Below are positions 17,607-25,923 of a stretch of 64,000 bases of DNA, one piece after another. The stretch spans positions 62,001-126,000 of the forward strand of contig CBIHRS010000013.1 in NCBI GenBank assembly GCA_966212505.1. Direction: 5' to 3'. The notes below the pieces were generated by a model, which was not told the origin of the DNA, did no database searches, and saw only the letters and a program-made list of their open reading frames with translations. The DNA is from CAMLIZ01 sp966212505 (GTDB taxonomy: Bacteria > Pseudomonadota > Gammaproteobacteria > Burkholderiales > Burkholderiaceae_C). Both the position numbers and the translations under genes were made by a program. Positions within the stretch are counted from its first letter, which is position 1. Each line of letters starts with the position of its first letter.

Positions 17607-19535
17607 TTATCGGGTCAACAGTGCGGCCGAAAGAACACCGAGGGAGTCGCTCCACTGGCCTACGCCCGTGTCGACGCGGTTCCCGGTGACGCCAGGCATC
17701 GCGATGCCGGCACCGGTGTTCTCGCGCAGCACGAAGTCCGGGATCGGCACATCCGTGATGTAGCGGGCAGCGGCCATCACGCCCAGCTCATGGTAGGAAT
17801 CGCTGACGCGCGTGCCGTTCATGTAGCGGAAGTCCATGCGGCCCAGGTGCGTGTCGGTGCGCGGCGATTGAGTCGCCTTGCCGCCTTCATAGAGGTACCA
17901 GTTCTTCTTGTGCTGGATCAGCTCCATGTGCGAGGTGATGACCAGGCGCAGACTCTTGGCCTTGCCGCCAGCCGGCGTCTCGGTGCCGAACAGGCCGGCG
18001 TTCGTGCTGAAGTCGAGCAGCGACCGGTCGTTGTGTCGTGCCAGCGCGACGCCCACGAGCGTTGCAGCGTGCATATTGGTTTCCGCATAGATGACACCCT
18101 GCTTGGGAAGGCAGTATTCGCCGTTGCGGATGTATTCCCCTTCGGAACCGTCGGCCGAGACGCTGTAGGTCAGCCACTCGAAGAAGTAGCGCTTGGCCTG
18201 GTTCGCCAGCTCCGTATCGCCGAGCAGTGCAGCCGCGAGACCGAAAGCACCGACCGTGGCCGAACGACGGTTGTTGAAGTACTGTGACAGCACCGAGATG
18301 CGCGGCCCCACGGTGCCATCGGCGCGAACGTAGGCGTAGACAGGCAGGTTCCCGGTGTCGCCGGAGTCGATGGTGCAGTTGTTATTGATGTCGAAGCGGC
18401 GCGTCATCCACATCGTGTCGGGCGTCGTCGCTGCAGCGGCATTCATGCGCGTCGTGTAGTCACCCTTCATACGGTTCGGGAAGACCTTGGAAATGGCCCA
18501 TTGCGCGTGGGCCGCAAGGTAGTAGGCATTGCGCCGGATGAAGGCTTCGATGGTCTGCTTTTCCGAGGCGGCCAGGGCTGGGCGAACGTAGTCGTACGTG
18601 GCGATGAAGCGCATCAGCCACATGCCGTCGTACACGCGGGCATCGACAGGGGCCACGCCACTGAGATCGCGGAAACAGTAGCCGCTGAGGTCGTTCGCCG
18701 AGTTGGCCGCTTCGTTCAGCAGGAACTTGCGCACTGCGCTCAGCGATGAGGCATTGCTGGTCAGTGCATAGTGGAACGCCGCATCCCGTGCCTTGATGCC
18801 GTGCGAAGCCCTGTCGGCCGAGGACATCGTCTTGGTGGTCAGGGGTTCGCCGCTGGCGACGAACGCGTCGCGGTTTTGGATGATGCGCGCCCAGTCGCCG
18901 GGCGAGCCGGCCTTGTAGTCGCCTGCCGTCAGGAACGGGCCGGTGCTGATGCGGCTCTTCCAGCGAGTCAGTTCGTCGGCGGTGTACATCACCCCCGAGG
19001 TGGTTGCCGCTGGAGCCGCTGCGGCTGCATTGGGTACGTAGGCCTCCATGCAGGTGGCGGTGCGCGTGACAGTGCCGCCGAGGTAGGTCGTCGCCGTGGA
19101 CAGATTCGTCAGGGTAGACATCACTGTCGTGCTACCGCTGTCGCCGCTGGAAACGTTAATGACACCCAAGGCGGCAGCCGTGCCATCGGTTCCGGTGATC
19201 GTCGCCGACGCATCTGCCGACACTGTGGGGGTGCCTGTCGATACGGCAGAGGCGGTCGACGCGACAGGTGCTTCCTCGACCGGTGCGGTCGTTGCACTGG
19301 CGGCGGTATCGACTGCGGCTGTGGTGGTTTCCGGCGCGCTGGGAGTCACCGCGGGCGTCGTAGACGTCGCCGCAGGGGGCAGGGCATTGGCGGCCGTGCT
19401 AGGGGCTGCAGTTGAATCAGCGCTGCTGCTGTTGCCGCCACTGCCTCCACCACATCCGACCAGAAGGGCGCCGGAGACGAGCAAGCCGATCAGGGTTCGG
19501 GACGGGACAGGGGAGTAAAACTTCAAAGACTTCAT
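17607..19535 (-). CDS. outer-membrane-type lipoprotein with polysaccharide lyase-like domain
   Basis: A 642-residue predicted lipoprotein with signal MKSLKFYSPVPSRTLIGLL and lipobox LLVGC followed by GGGSGG. A long Ala/Thr/Ser/Pro-rich linker (about residues 35-160) precedes a conserved C-terminal domain. That domain matches the paralogue downstream: TRWKSRISTGPF, RDAAFHYALT, FNNRRSAT, EYIRNGEYCLPKQGVIY, DSYHELG. DINNNCTIDSGD is a calcium-loop-like insertion equivalent to that of the paralogue. GAGAGAAA precedes ATG 19535; the upstream extension to 19670 lacks a signal. Probable role: surface-tethered enzyme acting on the EPS made by this locus. The exact lyase family is not certain. Confidence 0.6.
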   Translation of the reverse strand: MKSLKFYSPVPSRTLIGLLVSGALLVGCGGGSGGNSSSADSTAAPSTAANALPPAATSTTPAVTPSAPETTTAAVDTAASATTAPVEEAPVASTASAVSTGTPTVSADASATITGTDGTAAALGVINVSSGDSGSTTVMSTLTNLSTATTYLGGTVTRTATCMEAYVPNAAAAAPAATTSGVMYTADELTRWKSRISTGPFLTAGDYKAGSPGDWARIIQNRDAFVASGEPLTTKTMSSADRASHGIKARDAAFHYALTSNASSLSAVRKFLLNEAANSANDLSGYCFRDLSGVAPVDARVYDGMWLMRFIATYDYVRPALAASEKQTIEAFIRRNAYYLAAHAQWAISKVFPNRMKGDYTTRMNAAAATTPDTMWMTRRFDINNNCTIDSGDTGNLPVYAYVRADGTVGPRISVLSQYFNNRRSATVGAFGLAAALLGDTELANQAKRYFFEWLTYSVSADGSEGEYIRNGEYCLPKQGVIYAETNMHAATLVGVALARHNDRSLLDFSTNAGLFGTETPAGGKAKSLRLVITSHMELIQHKKNWYLYEGGKATQSPRTDTHLGRMDFRYMNGTRVSDSYHELGVMAAARYITDVPIPDFVLRENTGAGIAMPGVTGNRVDTGVGQWSDSLGVLSAALLTR

Positions 19536-20134
19536 TGTTTCTCTCGCGAAGATGCACGTGGAGGGCTTGGCCGCTGTCCTTGGGACGGCGGACCTGACCT
19601 TGACTACATGCAGTGCCCTCAGCGATCGGACCGACTGGAGTCGGTGTGACGCGATGCGTGGCATCGCCATGCACTGCCCGCAGGGTTGTCAGACGACTGT
19701 CTGAGCACTGACCGAGCGGTTCTCTCGTCAATTCGGCGGGGACCGAGTTCCTTTGAAGGGATATTTGTAAGGAGGATTGGTTTATTTGTAGCAGGGAGCA
19801 ACATTTCGCCCTATTTCTTTTATCCCAACGAAGTTGCCCTTTGGGACCTGCCGACCCCGGGGAATGCAGGTTGTGTGCCGCACCCAGCAATAGTCCAGAC
19901 TCTCAAAATGGATTGACTTGTGCCGTGTGGCGTCGTCTTTGTATCTTTGTATTTCCTCTTCTGCGACCAAAGTTCGCCGGCCCTGCCAGCCTTTGTCGAT
20001 CCATGGCCTGTCAGTCCCGTGACGAGTTTTCCTTAGCTGTGACCCTGAGTTACCTGCTCACAGCAAGCGGCCGTTCTTCGGCGGGGAGCGCTGCTAGAGT
20101 CCTCCGCCTCGATATGAATACAAGGAGGTTTCTG
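19536..20134. other. divergent intergenic region between the lipoprotein and PEP-CTERM genes
   Basis: About 600 bp without a credible gene, visibly more AT-rich than its flanks around 19755-19830. It contains a 6-bp inverted repeat TCAGAC-GACT-GTCTGA at 19689-19704 and an isolated AAGGAGG at about 19770 not followed by a usable frame. It also has a rightward sigma-54-like motif at 19928-19943. It must hold the promoters of both flanking genes. Confidence 0.6.
19928..19943 (+). promoter_or_regulatory. possible sigma-54 (-24/-12) promoter of the PEP-CTERM gene
   Basis: TGGCGTCGTCTTTGTA has GG and G(T) at the 10-base spacing of RpoN promoters (consensus TGGCAC-N5-TTGCA). The nearly invariant C of the -12 element is replaced by T, which weakens the call. 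A start would fall near 19955, leaving a leader of about 180 bases before ATG 20135. RpoN control of PEP-CTERM genes through PrsK/PrsR is known in related bacteria. Confidence 0.3.
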
Positions 20135-21313
20135 ATGTTCAGCCACATAAAGTGGGTGCTCCAGCGCTGGGTAAATTGCCGGTCGTTCGGGGCCATGTCT
20201 CTGCTGAGTTTGCTGGCTTCGGCTGGCTGGGCGGCCCCGCGCTACTCCATCCTTGACCTGGGTACGCTTGACGGTGGAGCGAGCTATGCCGCGGCCATCA
20301 ACACGAGTGGGCAGGTCGCCGGCCAGGCGTCGATCGGGAGCAATGCCACGCATGCCTTCCTGTTCAATGGACACGCTACGGTGGACCTCGGAACCCTTGG
20401 GGGTACCAGCAGCGCAGCCACGGCGCTCAATGATATCGGGCAGGTGGTCGGTTATTCGTATACGACGGGGAACTCGACTTACAGGGGCTTCATCAGCGAC
20501 GGCGCGACGATGTCCGAAGTGGGTACCTTTGGCGGGCAGAACAGCAAGGCCTTTGGTATCAACAACAAGGGCGAGGTCGTGGGATACGCCAATATCGACA
20601 GTTCTTCCCTTGCGACCCACGGTTTCCTCTACAAGAATGGTCTCCTGACTGACTTGGGAACGCTTGGCGGATCGGGCAGCACCGCCAATGCCATCAACGA
20701 CAAGAGCGAGATCGTCGGTGGTGCGGACACGGCGCCATACGACTTGACGAGGGCCTTCTCCTATAAGCACGGCTCGATGACAGAGATCGCTGGATTGACC
20801 AGCGATACCTATTGCGCAGGGGTGGCCATCAACAGCCTCGGCCAGATCGCGGGTGGCTGCGATACCTCGGGATTTGGAAGCCATGCGTTTCTGTATACCG
20901 GTGGGACGACATACGATCTGGGGGCGTTGGCATATGGCGCCACCAGCTTTGCTGCAGCTATCAACAATCATGGCGACGTGGTCGGTTTCTCGCAGACGGA
21001 GACTCCCGATCCGGACAATCCGCCCACTCCCAGGGCCGGATTCCTCTATCGGAACGGCCAGATGTTCGATCTGAACAGCCTCATCGATGCCACAGGCGAA
21101 TGGCATATCGAGGCCGCCGTCGGCATTAACGACAGCGGGCAGATCGCCGCAAATGGTTGCCATCCGGTGCTGGGCTGCCATGCCTTGAGGCTGGACCTGG
21201 TTTCCTCGGTGCCTGAGCCGTCCACGGCCATACTGTGCGTGACGGGATTGGCGATCCTCTGGGCACCGAGCCGAAGGCGCGGTCAAGCATGCCGAGGAGA
21301 AACTCGTGCTTGA
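20135..21313 (+). CDS. PEP-CTERM-sorted extracellular protein with HAF repeats
   Basis: A 392-residue secreted protein. An N-terminal signal peptide runs to about residue 35 (cleavage near GWAAP). Then about seven degenerate HAF repeats of 45-50 residues follow, with cores such as DLGTLGG and AINxxGxVVG, likely forming a beta-propeller-like fold. At residue 359 begins a full PEP-CTERM signal: VPEP, a hydrophobic helix and an RRR cluster, then ten more residues. Thus it is the probable substrate of XrtB (3425-4333). A perfect AAGGAGG at 20122-20128, six bases before ATG 20135, fixes the start against the in-frame ATG 20114. It converges on wecG with a 24-bp gap. Function unknown; perhaps an EPS-associated matrix protein. 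Confidence 0.88.
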   Translation: MFSHIKWVLQRWVNCRSFGAMSLLSLLASAGWAAPRYSILDLGTLDGGASYAAAINTSGQVAGQASIGSNATHAFLFNGHATVDLGTLGGTSSAATALNDIGQVVGYSYTTGNSTYRGFISDGATMSEVGTFGGQNSKAFGINNKGEVVGYANIDSSSLATHGFLYKNGLLTDLGTLGGSGSTANAINDKSEIVGGADTAPYDLTRAFSYKHGSMTEIAGLTSDTYCAGVAINSLGQIAGGCDTSGFGSHAFLYTGGTTYDLGALAYGATSFAAAINNHGDVVGFSQTETPDPDNPPTPRAGFLYRNGQMFDLNSLIDATGEWHIEAAVGINDSGQIAANGCHPVLGCHALRLDLVSSVPEPSTAILCVTGLAILWAPSRRRGQACRGETRA

Positions 21314-21337
21314 CCTGTTGTGTACCGTGCGTTGCTT

Positions 21338-22102
21338 CTAGCGCCAGAACCTGAGAAGCAACTGCCGTCCGGCTGCAATGATGAAGGTGGTGTTGGTGAC
21401 CAGATACCGGCGCCACAACCGACCAGGCTCCGAGAGCAGGCGATGCAGCCATTCCAGGCCGCTGTTCTGCATCCATTCCGGAGCACGGGTGATGGTGCCG
21501 GCATGAAAATCAAACGCGGCACCCACGCCGATCATCACGGCGTTGATCTGCCCGCGGTGCTGGGCCATCCAGAGCTCCTGCTTAGGGCAACCGAGGCTAA
21601 CCCACACGGTGCCGGCACCAGATCGATTGATCTGGTCGATGATGAGCTTGTCCTCTTCCGGCGAGATCGGACCGAAGGGCGGCGAGTAGCTTCCAGCGAT
21701 CTTCAGCGTCGGCCATCGGGCCGTGAGCCTCTTCTCGAGGGTCGCGAGCGTCTCCGGCGTGCTGCCGAACAGGTAGATCGCCTCTCCTCGGAGCGTCGCG
21801 TCGGCGCAATAGGCCAGCATGAGGTCCGGGCCGCTGACACGTGGCTGGCCTGTCGCGCCCAGGCGCCGCATCATCCAAGCAACCGGTGCTCCGTCGGGCG
21901 TAGCCATGTCCGCCTCGTGCACTGCGCGCGCGAAATCGGTTCTCTGCAGTGCACTCACCACAGAGTGCACGTTGCAGATGCACACGTACCGGCTTTCGCG
22001 GCGGCTGGCCCACTCCGCTATCTGGGCCAGAGCTTGGCGCGGATCAAGCGCGTCTATCGGTGCGCCGATGACGGCAATTCGCTGACGCACCTCGACACTC
22101 AC
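21338..22102 (-). CDS. WecG/TagA/CpsF family glycosyltransferase
   Basis: A GT26-family transferase of 254 residues. Family motifs are clear: the N-terminal NVHSVVSALQ, TPDGAPVAW, FGSTPETL, SLGCPKQELWMAQ and GVGAAFDFHAGTI. Members transfer N-acetylmannosaminuronate, N-acetylmannosamine or glucuronate to lipid-linked acceptors. The start is GTG at 22102, overlapping the tviB stop as GTGA. It is the last gene of the leftward epsB operon. Its pairing with the UDP-hexosaminuronate-forming TviB suggests an acidic amino sugar donor, but that is inference. Confidence 0.87.
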   Translation of the reverse strand: MSVEVRQRIAVIGAPIDALDPRQALAQIAEWASRRESRYVCICNVHSVVSALQRTDFARAVHEADMATPDGAPVAWMMRRLGATGQPRVSGPDLMLAYCADATLRGEAIYLFGSTPETLATLEKRLTARWPTLKIAGSYSPPFGPISPEEDKLIIDQINRSGAGTVWVSLGCPKQELWMAQHRGQINAVMIGVGAAFDFHAGTITRAPEWMQNSGLEWLHRLLSEPGRLWRRYLVTNTTFIIAAGRQLLLRFWR

Positions 22103-23379
22103 AGCCGCCAGACGCCAAAGCCCTGCTTCTTGAGCCCAGCCTGGTCGAATGCGGATTTGACGTCGATGAGACAGCCGCCCTTGATCAGTTTGCGGGAAAG
22201 ATCCTCGAGCGAGAGCTGCTGGAAGCGACGATGAGCCACAGCGGCGACGATGGCATCGGCGCGGGGCAGTTCGTCCCATGACAGCAGGCGCACGCCATAT
22301 TCGTGCTTGGCTTCGTCTGGATCGGCTTCCGGGTCATGGACGAACACTTCCGTCCCATAGCTCTTGAGCTCGTTGATGATGTCCACGACCTTGCTGTTGC
22401 GCAGGTCAGCGCAGTTTTCCTTGAACGTCAGGCCAAGGACGTTGACCTTGGCGCCCTTGATGTAGCTGCCCGAGGCGATCATCTGCTTCACGGTCTGCTC
22501 CGCGATGAACTTCCCCATGCCATCGTTGATGCGCCTGCCCGCGAGAATGACCTGCGGGTGATAGCCAAGCATCTCGGCCTTGTGCGTGAGGTAGTAGGGG
22601 TCGACACCGATGCAGTGACCGCCCACCAGGCCGGGCCTGAACTTGAGGAAATTCCACTTCGTGCCCGCCGCTTCGAGCACCTCTGTCGTGTCGATGCCGA
22701 TCTTGTCGAAGATGATCGAGAGCTCGTTCATTAGCGCGATGTTCAAATCGCGCTGTGTGTTCTCGATCACCTTGCAGGCCTCCGCGGCCTTGATGCTCGA
22801 GCAGCGATGCACGCCCGGCTCGACGATCTCTTCGTACAGCGCTGCCACCTTCTCCAGCGTGGCGGAGGTGTCACCCGAGACCACCTTGATGACGTTGGTC
22901 AGCATGTGCTCCCGATCGCCCGGGTTGATGCGTTCCGGGCTGTAGCCCACGAAGAAGTCACGTTGCCATTTCAGGCCGGACGTACGCTCGAGTTCCGGGA
23001 TGCAGATCTCTTCAGTGGCACCGGGGTACACGGTGCTTTCATAAATGATGACCGCGCCCTTCTTCATGTGTGGGCCGATGCTGGCGCTCGCCCCCAGCAG
23101 CGGCTTGAAGTCAGGGATATGCGCTTCGTCCACGGGCGTCGGTACCGCGACGATGATGTAGTCCGCCTCGCGCAGCGCCGTGGGATCGCTGGTGTAAGTG
23201 GCCTGCACCGCCAAACGCATTTCCTCGTCGGGGATCTCCCGCGAAGGATCGGTTCCCGCCCGGCACTTGGCGACCTTTTCCTCCACGATGTCGAAGCCGA
23301 TGGTCGGCATCTTCTTTCCAAAGGCAACGACCAGCGGCAAACCAACATAGCCGAGGCCCACAACTGCAATGACGGACAC
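22099..23379 (-). CDS. tviB: nucleotide sugar dehydrogenase, UDP-N-acetylglucosamine 6-dehydrogenase (TviB/WbpO type)
   Basis: A 426-residue UDP-sugar 6-dehydrogenase. The NAD-binding GLGYVGLPL opens the protein. The catalytic cysteine lies in GLVGGHCIGVDPYYLTH, and VIENTQRDLNIALMNELSI and GLTFKENCADLRNSK are characteristic of the Vi-antigen TviB group rather than of UDP-glucose dehydrogenases. Expected reaction: UDP-GlcNAc (or UDP-GalNAc) to the uronate with two NAD. The start is GTG with AGGAG six bases upstream. It follows manC by 51 bp and overlaps wecG by four bases. This predicts an acidic amino sugar in the EPS. Confidence 0.88.
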   Translation of the reverse strand: MSVIAVVGLGYVGLPLVVAFGKKMPTIGFDIVEEKVAKCRAGTDPSREIPDEEMRLAVQATYTSDPTALREADYIIVAVPTPVDEAHIPDFKPLLGASASIGPHMKKGAVIIYESTVYPGATEEICIPELERTSGLKWQRDFFVGYSPERINPGDREHMLTNVIKVVSGDTSATLEKVAALYEEIVEPGVHRCSSIKAAEACKVIENTQRDLNIALMNELSIIFDKIGIDTTEVLEAAGTKWNFLKFRPGLVGGHCIGVDPYYLTHKAEMLGYHPQVILAGRRINDGMGKFIAEQTVKQMIASGSYIKGAKVNVLGLTFKENCADLRNSKVVDIINELKSYGTEVFVHDPEADPDEAKHEYGVRLLSWDELPRADAIVAAVAHRRFQQLSLEDLSRKLIKGGCLIDVKSAFDQAGLKKQGFGVWRL

Positions 23380-23430
23380 GTTGAACTCCTTGTTCTCTTC
23401 TCTATTCGATATTTGCCGGGAGGGCGCAGA

Positions 23431-24879
23431 TCAGCTACGGCCGTAGGTATCTTCGAAGCGCACGATGTCGTCTTCGCCGAGGTACGAACCCGACTGCACC
23501 TCGATGATTTCCAGCGGGATCGTTCCCGGGTTGGCCAGCCGATGGACTTCACCGAGGGGGATGTAGGTGCTCTGGTTCTCGGTGAGGATGACCTTCTTTT
23601 GTCCGCAGGTGACTTCGGCGGTGCCGCTCACGACGATCCAGTGCTCGGCCCGGTGGTGGTGCATCTGCAGGCTCAGACTCGCCTTCGGTTTGACCATGAT
23701 GCGCTTGACCTGAAATCGTGCGCCATGGTCGATGCTGTCGTACCAGCCCCAGGGACGATGAACGCGACGGTGCAGCGTCCCTTCCGTCCGTGCAGCCTTG
23801 TCAAGGGCCGTGACGATCTTCTTCACGTCCTGGCTGCTGTCGCGATTGGCGACCAGCACTGCGTCAGGCGTTTCGACGATGACCACGTCGTCGAGTCCCA
23901 CGGCGCTTACCAGCCGGCTCGTGGAGTGGATCAGCGTGTTGCGGCTGTTTTCCACCATTGCGTCGCCGTGGGTGGCATTGCCCTGCGCGTCATGCTCGCA
24001 TGTCTGCCATACGGCATCCCACGCGCCCAGGTCAGACCAACCTGCGTCGAGCGGGACCATGCGCACCTTGAAGCCTGCCTTCGGATCGGCGGGGCACTTC
24101 TCCATGACCGCATAGTCGATCGATTCGCTCGGGACGGCGGCAAACGCAGTACGGTTCGGCCGTACGAACGCGGCGTCGGAGCTGCGGTCTGCCCAGGCGG
24201 CATCGACCGCATTGGCGATGTCCGGCCGGAAGTGCGCAAGGGCTTTCAGCCAGGTGCTCGCGCGGAGTACGAACATGCCGCTGTTCCAGTAGTAGTCGCC
24301 GGCCTCGAGGTAGTCTCGGGCGGTCTTGGCATCGGGTTTCTCGACGAACGCCTCGACCGATCGCACCGCCTCCGTGCCGGGCGCCTTGATGTAGCCATAG
24401 CCGGTTTCGGGCCGGTTCGGCACGATGCCGAGGATGACGATGTCGCCGCCTTGCGCGGCCTCCACTGCCGTGCGCAGGGCCCGCACGAAGGCCTCACCGT
24501 TGGTGACGGTCTGGTCCGCCGGCGTCACGACGAGGATGGGATCCGTGCTGCCCGTCGTTTGTGCGGCCTGCAGCGCCGCGAGCGTGATCGCTGGTGCGGT
24601 GTTCCGGCCCATGGGCTCGAGCAGGACCGTCGCGTCGGTAATGCGCATCTCGCGGAGCTGGTCCAGCACCATGAACCGGTGGTCCTCGTTTGCAACGACG
24701 CAAGGGGGGGCGACCTGATGCTCTCCGCCCGCCATGCCGTTCAGCCGCGCCAGGGCTTCCTGAAAGAGCGTCTTGTCGCTGGTCAAGGCAAGAAATTGCT
24801 TGGGATACAGCGCACGGCTCAGGGGCCACAGCCGCGTCCCGGAGCCGCCGGCCATGATCACGGGAAGAATCTTGTTCAT
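23431..24879 (-). CDS. manC: mannose-1-phosphate guanylyltransferase / mannose-6-phosphate isomerase
   Basis: Bifunctional ManC/AlgA-type enzyme of 482 residues. The N-terminal nucleotidyltransferase domain (about 1-290) has GGSGTRLWPLSRALYPKQF and FVEKPD. The C-terminal type II phosphomannose isomerase cupin domain (about 330-480) has PWGWYDSID and LQMHHHRAEHWIVVSG with metal-binding His. It makes GDP-mannose from mannose-1-phosphate, feeding Gmd and Fcl encoded on the other strand 15 kb away. No strong ribosome-binding site is visible before the ATG. It sits between galE and tviB in the leftward operon. Confidence 0.93.
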   Translation of the reverse strand: MNKILPVIMAGGSGTRLWPLSRALYPKQFLALTSDKTLFQEALARLNGMAGGEHQVAPPCVVANEDHRFMVLDQLREMRITDATVLLEPMGRNTAPAITLAALQAAQTTGSTDPILVVTPADQTVTNGEAFVRALRTAVEAAQGGDIVILGIVPNRPETGYGYIKAPGTEAVRSVEAFVEKPDAKTARDYLEAGDYYWNSGMFVLRASTWLKALAHFRPDIANAVDAAWADRSSDAAFVRPNRTAFAAVPSESIDYAVMEKCPADPKAGFKVRMVPLDAGWSDLGAWDAVWQTCEHDAQGNATHGDAMVENSRNTLIHSTSRLVSAVGLDDVVIVETPDAVLVANRDSSQDVKKIVTALDKAARTEGTLHRRVHRPWGWYDSIDHGARFQVKRIMVKPKASLSLQMHHHRAEHWIVVSGTAEVTCGQKKVILTENQSTYIPLGEVHRLANPGTIPLEIIEVQSGSYLGEDDIVRFEDTYGRS

Positions 24880-24897
24880 CGAATCGTTGATAGAGGT

Positions 24898-25923
24898 CTA
24901 GAGAGAATTCGTTTTGAATCCGTCGGGATTGGCGCATTGCCAGCGCCAGGAATCTTCACACATCGCGTCCAGGTCCCGCCTGGCTTTCCAGCCTAGCAAT
25001 TGTTCAGCGAGAGCAGGGTCTGCATAGCAGGCGGCGACATCCCCCGGCCTACGCTCCACGATGTCGAACGCAATGGTTCTTCCGCTCGCGCGCTCATATG
25101 CCCGGACGACTTCGAGAACGCTGTATCCGCGTCCGGTGCCGAGGTTGACCGTGAGGCCTCGGCGCTGCTCCAGGAGGTAGGCCAGGGCAGCGACATGTCC
25201 TTCGGCCAGGTCCATGACGTGGATGTAGTCGCGCACCCCAGTACCGTCGGGCGTCGGGTAGTCATTGCCGAACACCTGGAGTTTGGGGCGTTTCCCTCCT
25301 GCGACCTGCGCGATATAAGGCATCAGGTTGTTGGGGGTGCCATTGGGGTCTTCGCCGATCAACCCGGTCGGATGGGCGCCCACCGGATTGAAATACCTCA
25401 GGACCGCAACATGCACGTCAACGTTGGCAGCCTCGAAGTCGCGGCAAATCTGCTCGCCGAACAGCTTTGTCTGTCCATAGGGATTGGTTGCTGACAGTGG
25501 CGAGTCTTCCTTGATCGGTAGAACTTCCGGATCACCATAGACTGTGGCGGAGGAACTGAACACCAGCGCACGACAGTCGTGGCGCCGCATGGCGGAGCAC
25601 ACCTCGATCAAGCCCGTCAGGTTGTTGCCGTAGTACTCGAGCGGCAGGCGGGTCGATTCGCCTACGGCCTTGTGCGCCGCGAAATGCACCACGGCGCTTG
25701 GCTTGTGAGCCGCAAATACCGCATCCAGCCGGGTGGCGTCGCGCACGTCGCCCTTTTCGAACACGGGTGCGCCGCCGATGAGCCGAGCAACGCGATCCAG
25801 CACGTTCGGAGAACTGTTGGCGAAGTTGTCGAGGCCGACCACCTTGAATCCGGCCTCCGCCAGCGCAACCCATGTATGGCTGCCGATGTATCCAGCGGCA
25901 CCCGTGAGCAGGACAGTCGTCAT
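24898..25923 (-). CDS. galE: UDP-glucose 4-epimerase
   Basis: A 341-residue SDR epimerase. The NAD motif GAAGYIGSHTWVAL opens the protein, with FSSSATVYG and the catalytic YGQTK. The C-terminal sequence RPGDVAACYADPALAEQLLGW is the usual GalE signature. It interconverts UDP-glucose and UDP-galactose, and possibly the N-acetyl forms. The start overlaps the end of epsL by four bases. The role in this cluster is to supply galactose-type donors; in combination with TviB it could yield UDP-GalNAcA. Confidence 0.93.
   Translation of the reverse strand: MTTVLLTGAAGYIGSHTWVALAEAGFKVVGLDNFANSSPNVLDRVARLIGGAPVFEKGDVRDATRLDAVFAAHKPSAVVHFAAHKAVGESTRLPLEYYGNNLTGLIEVCSAMRRHDCRALVFSSSATVYGDPEVLPIKEDSPLSATNPYGQTKLFGEQICRDFEAANVDVHVAVLRYFNPVGAHPTGLIGEDPNGTPNNLMPYIAQVAGGKRPKLQVFGNDYPTPDGTGVRDYIHVMDLAEGHVAALAYLLEQRRGLTVNLGTGRGYSVLEVVRAYERASGRTIAFDIVERRPGDVAACYADPALAEQLLGWKARRDLDAMCEDSWRWQCANPDGFKTNSL

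Noticed and set aside
17505..17655. N-terminal extension of the 15850 gene to 17655
   Set aside because: The region contains the terminator of the upstream gene and no ribosome-binding site. The signal peptide begins only near 17505-17493.
19689..19704. Inverted repeat TCAGAC-GACT-GTCTGA as an operator
   Set aside because: Six-base arms are short, no family of regulators is suggested and there is no promoter around it; noted only under the intergenic region.
19797..19812. Possible minus-strand sigma-54 site (AGGGCGAAATGTTGCT) for the lipoprotein gene
   Set aside because: Only GG and TTGC match at the proper spacing, other consensus positions fail, and it lies about 260 bases from the gene.
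19841..20134. N-terminal extension of the PEP-CTERM gene
   Set aside because: A perfect AAGGAGG and a signal peptide start directly at 20135; the upstream frame is low in coding character.
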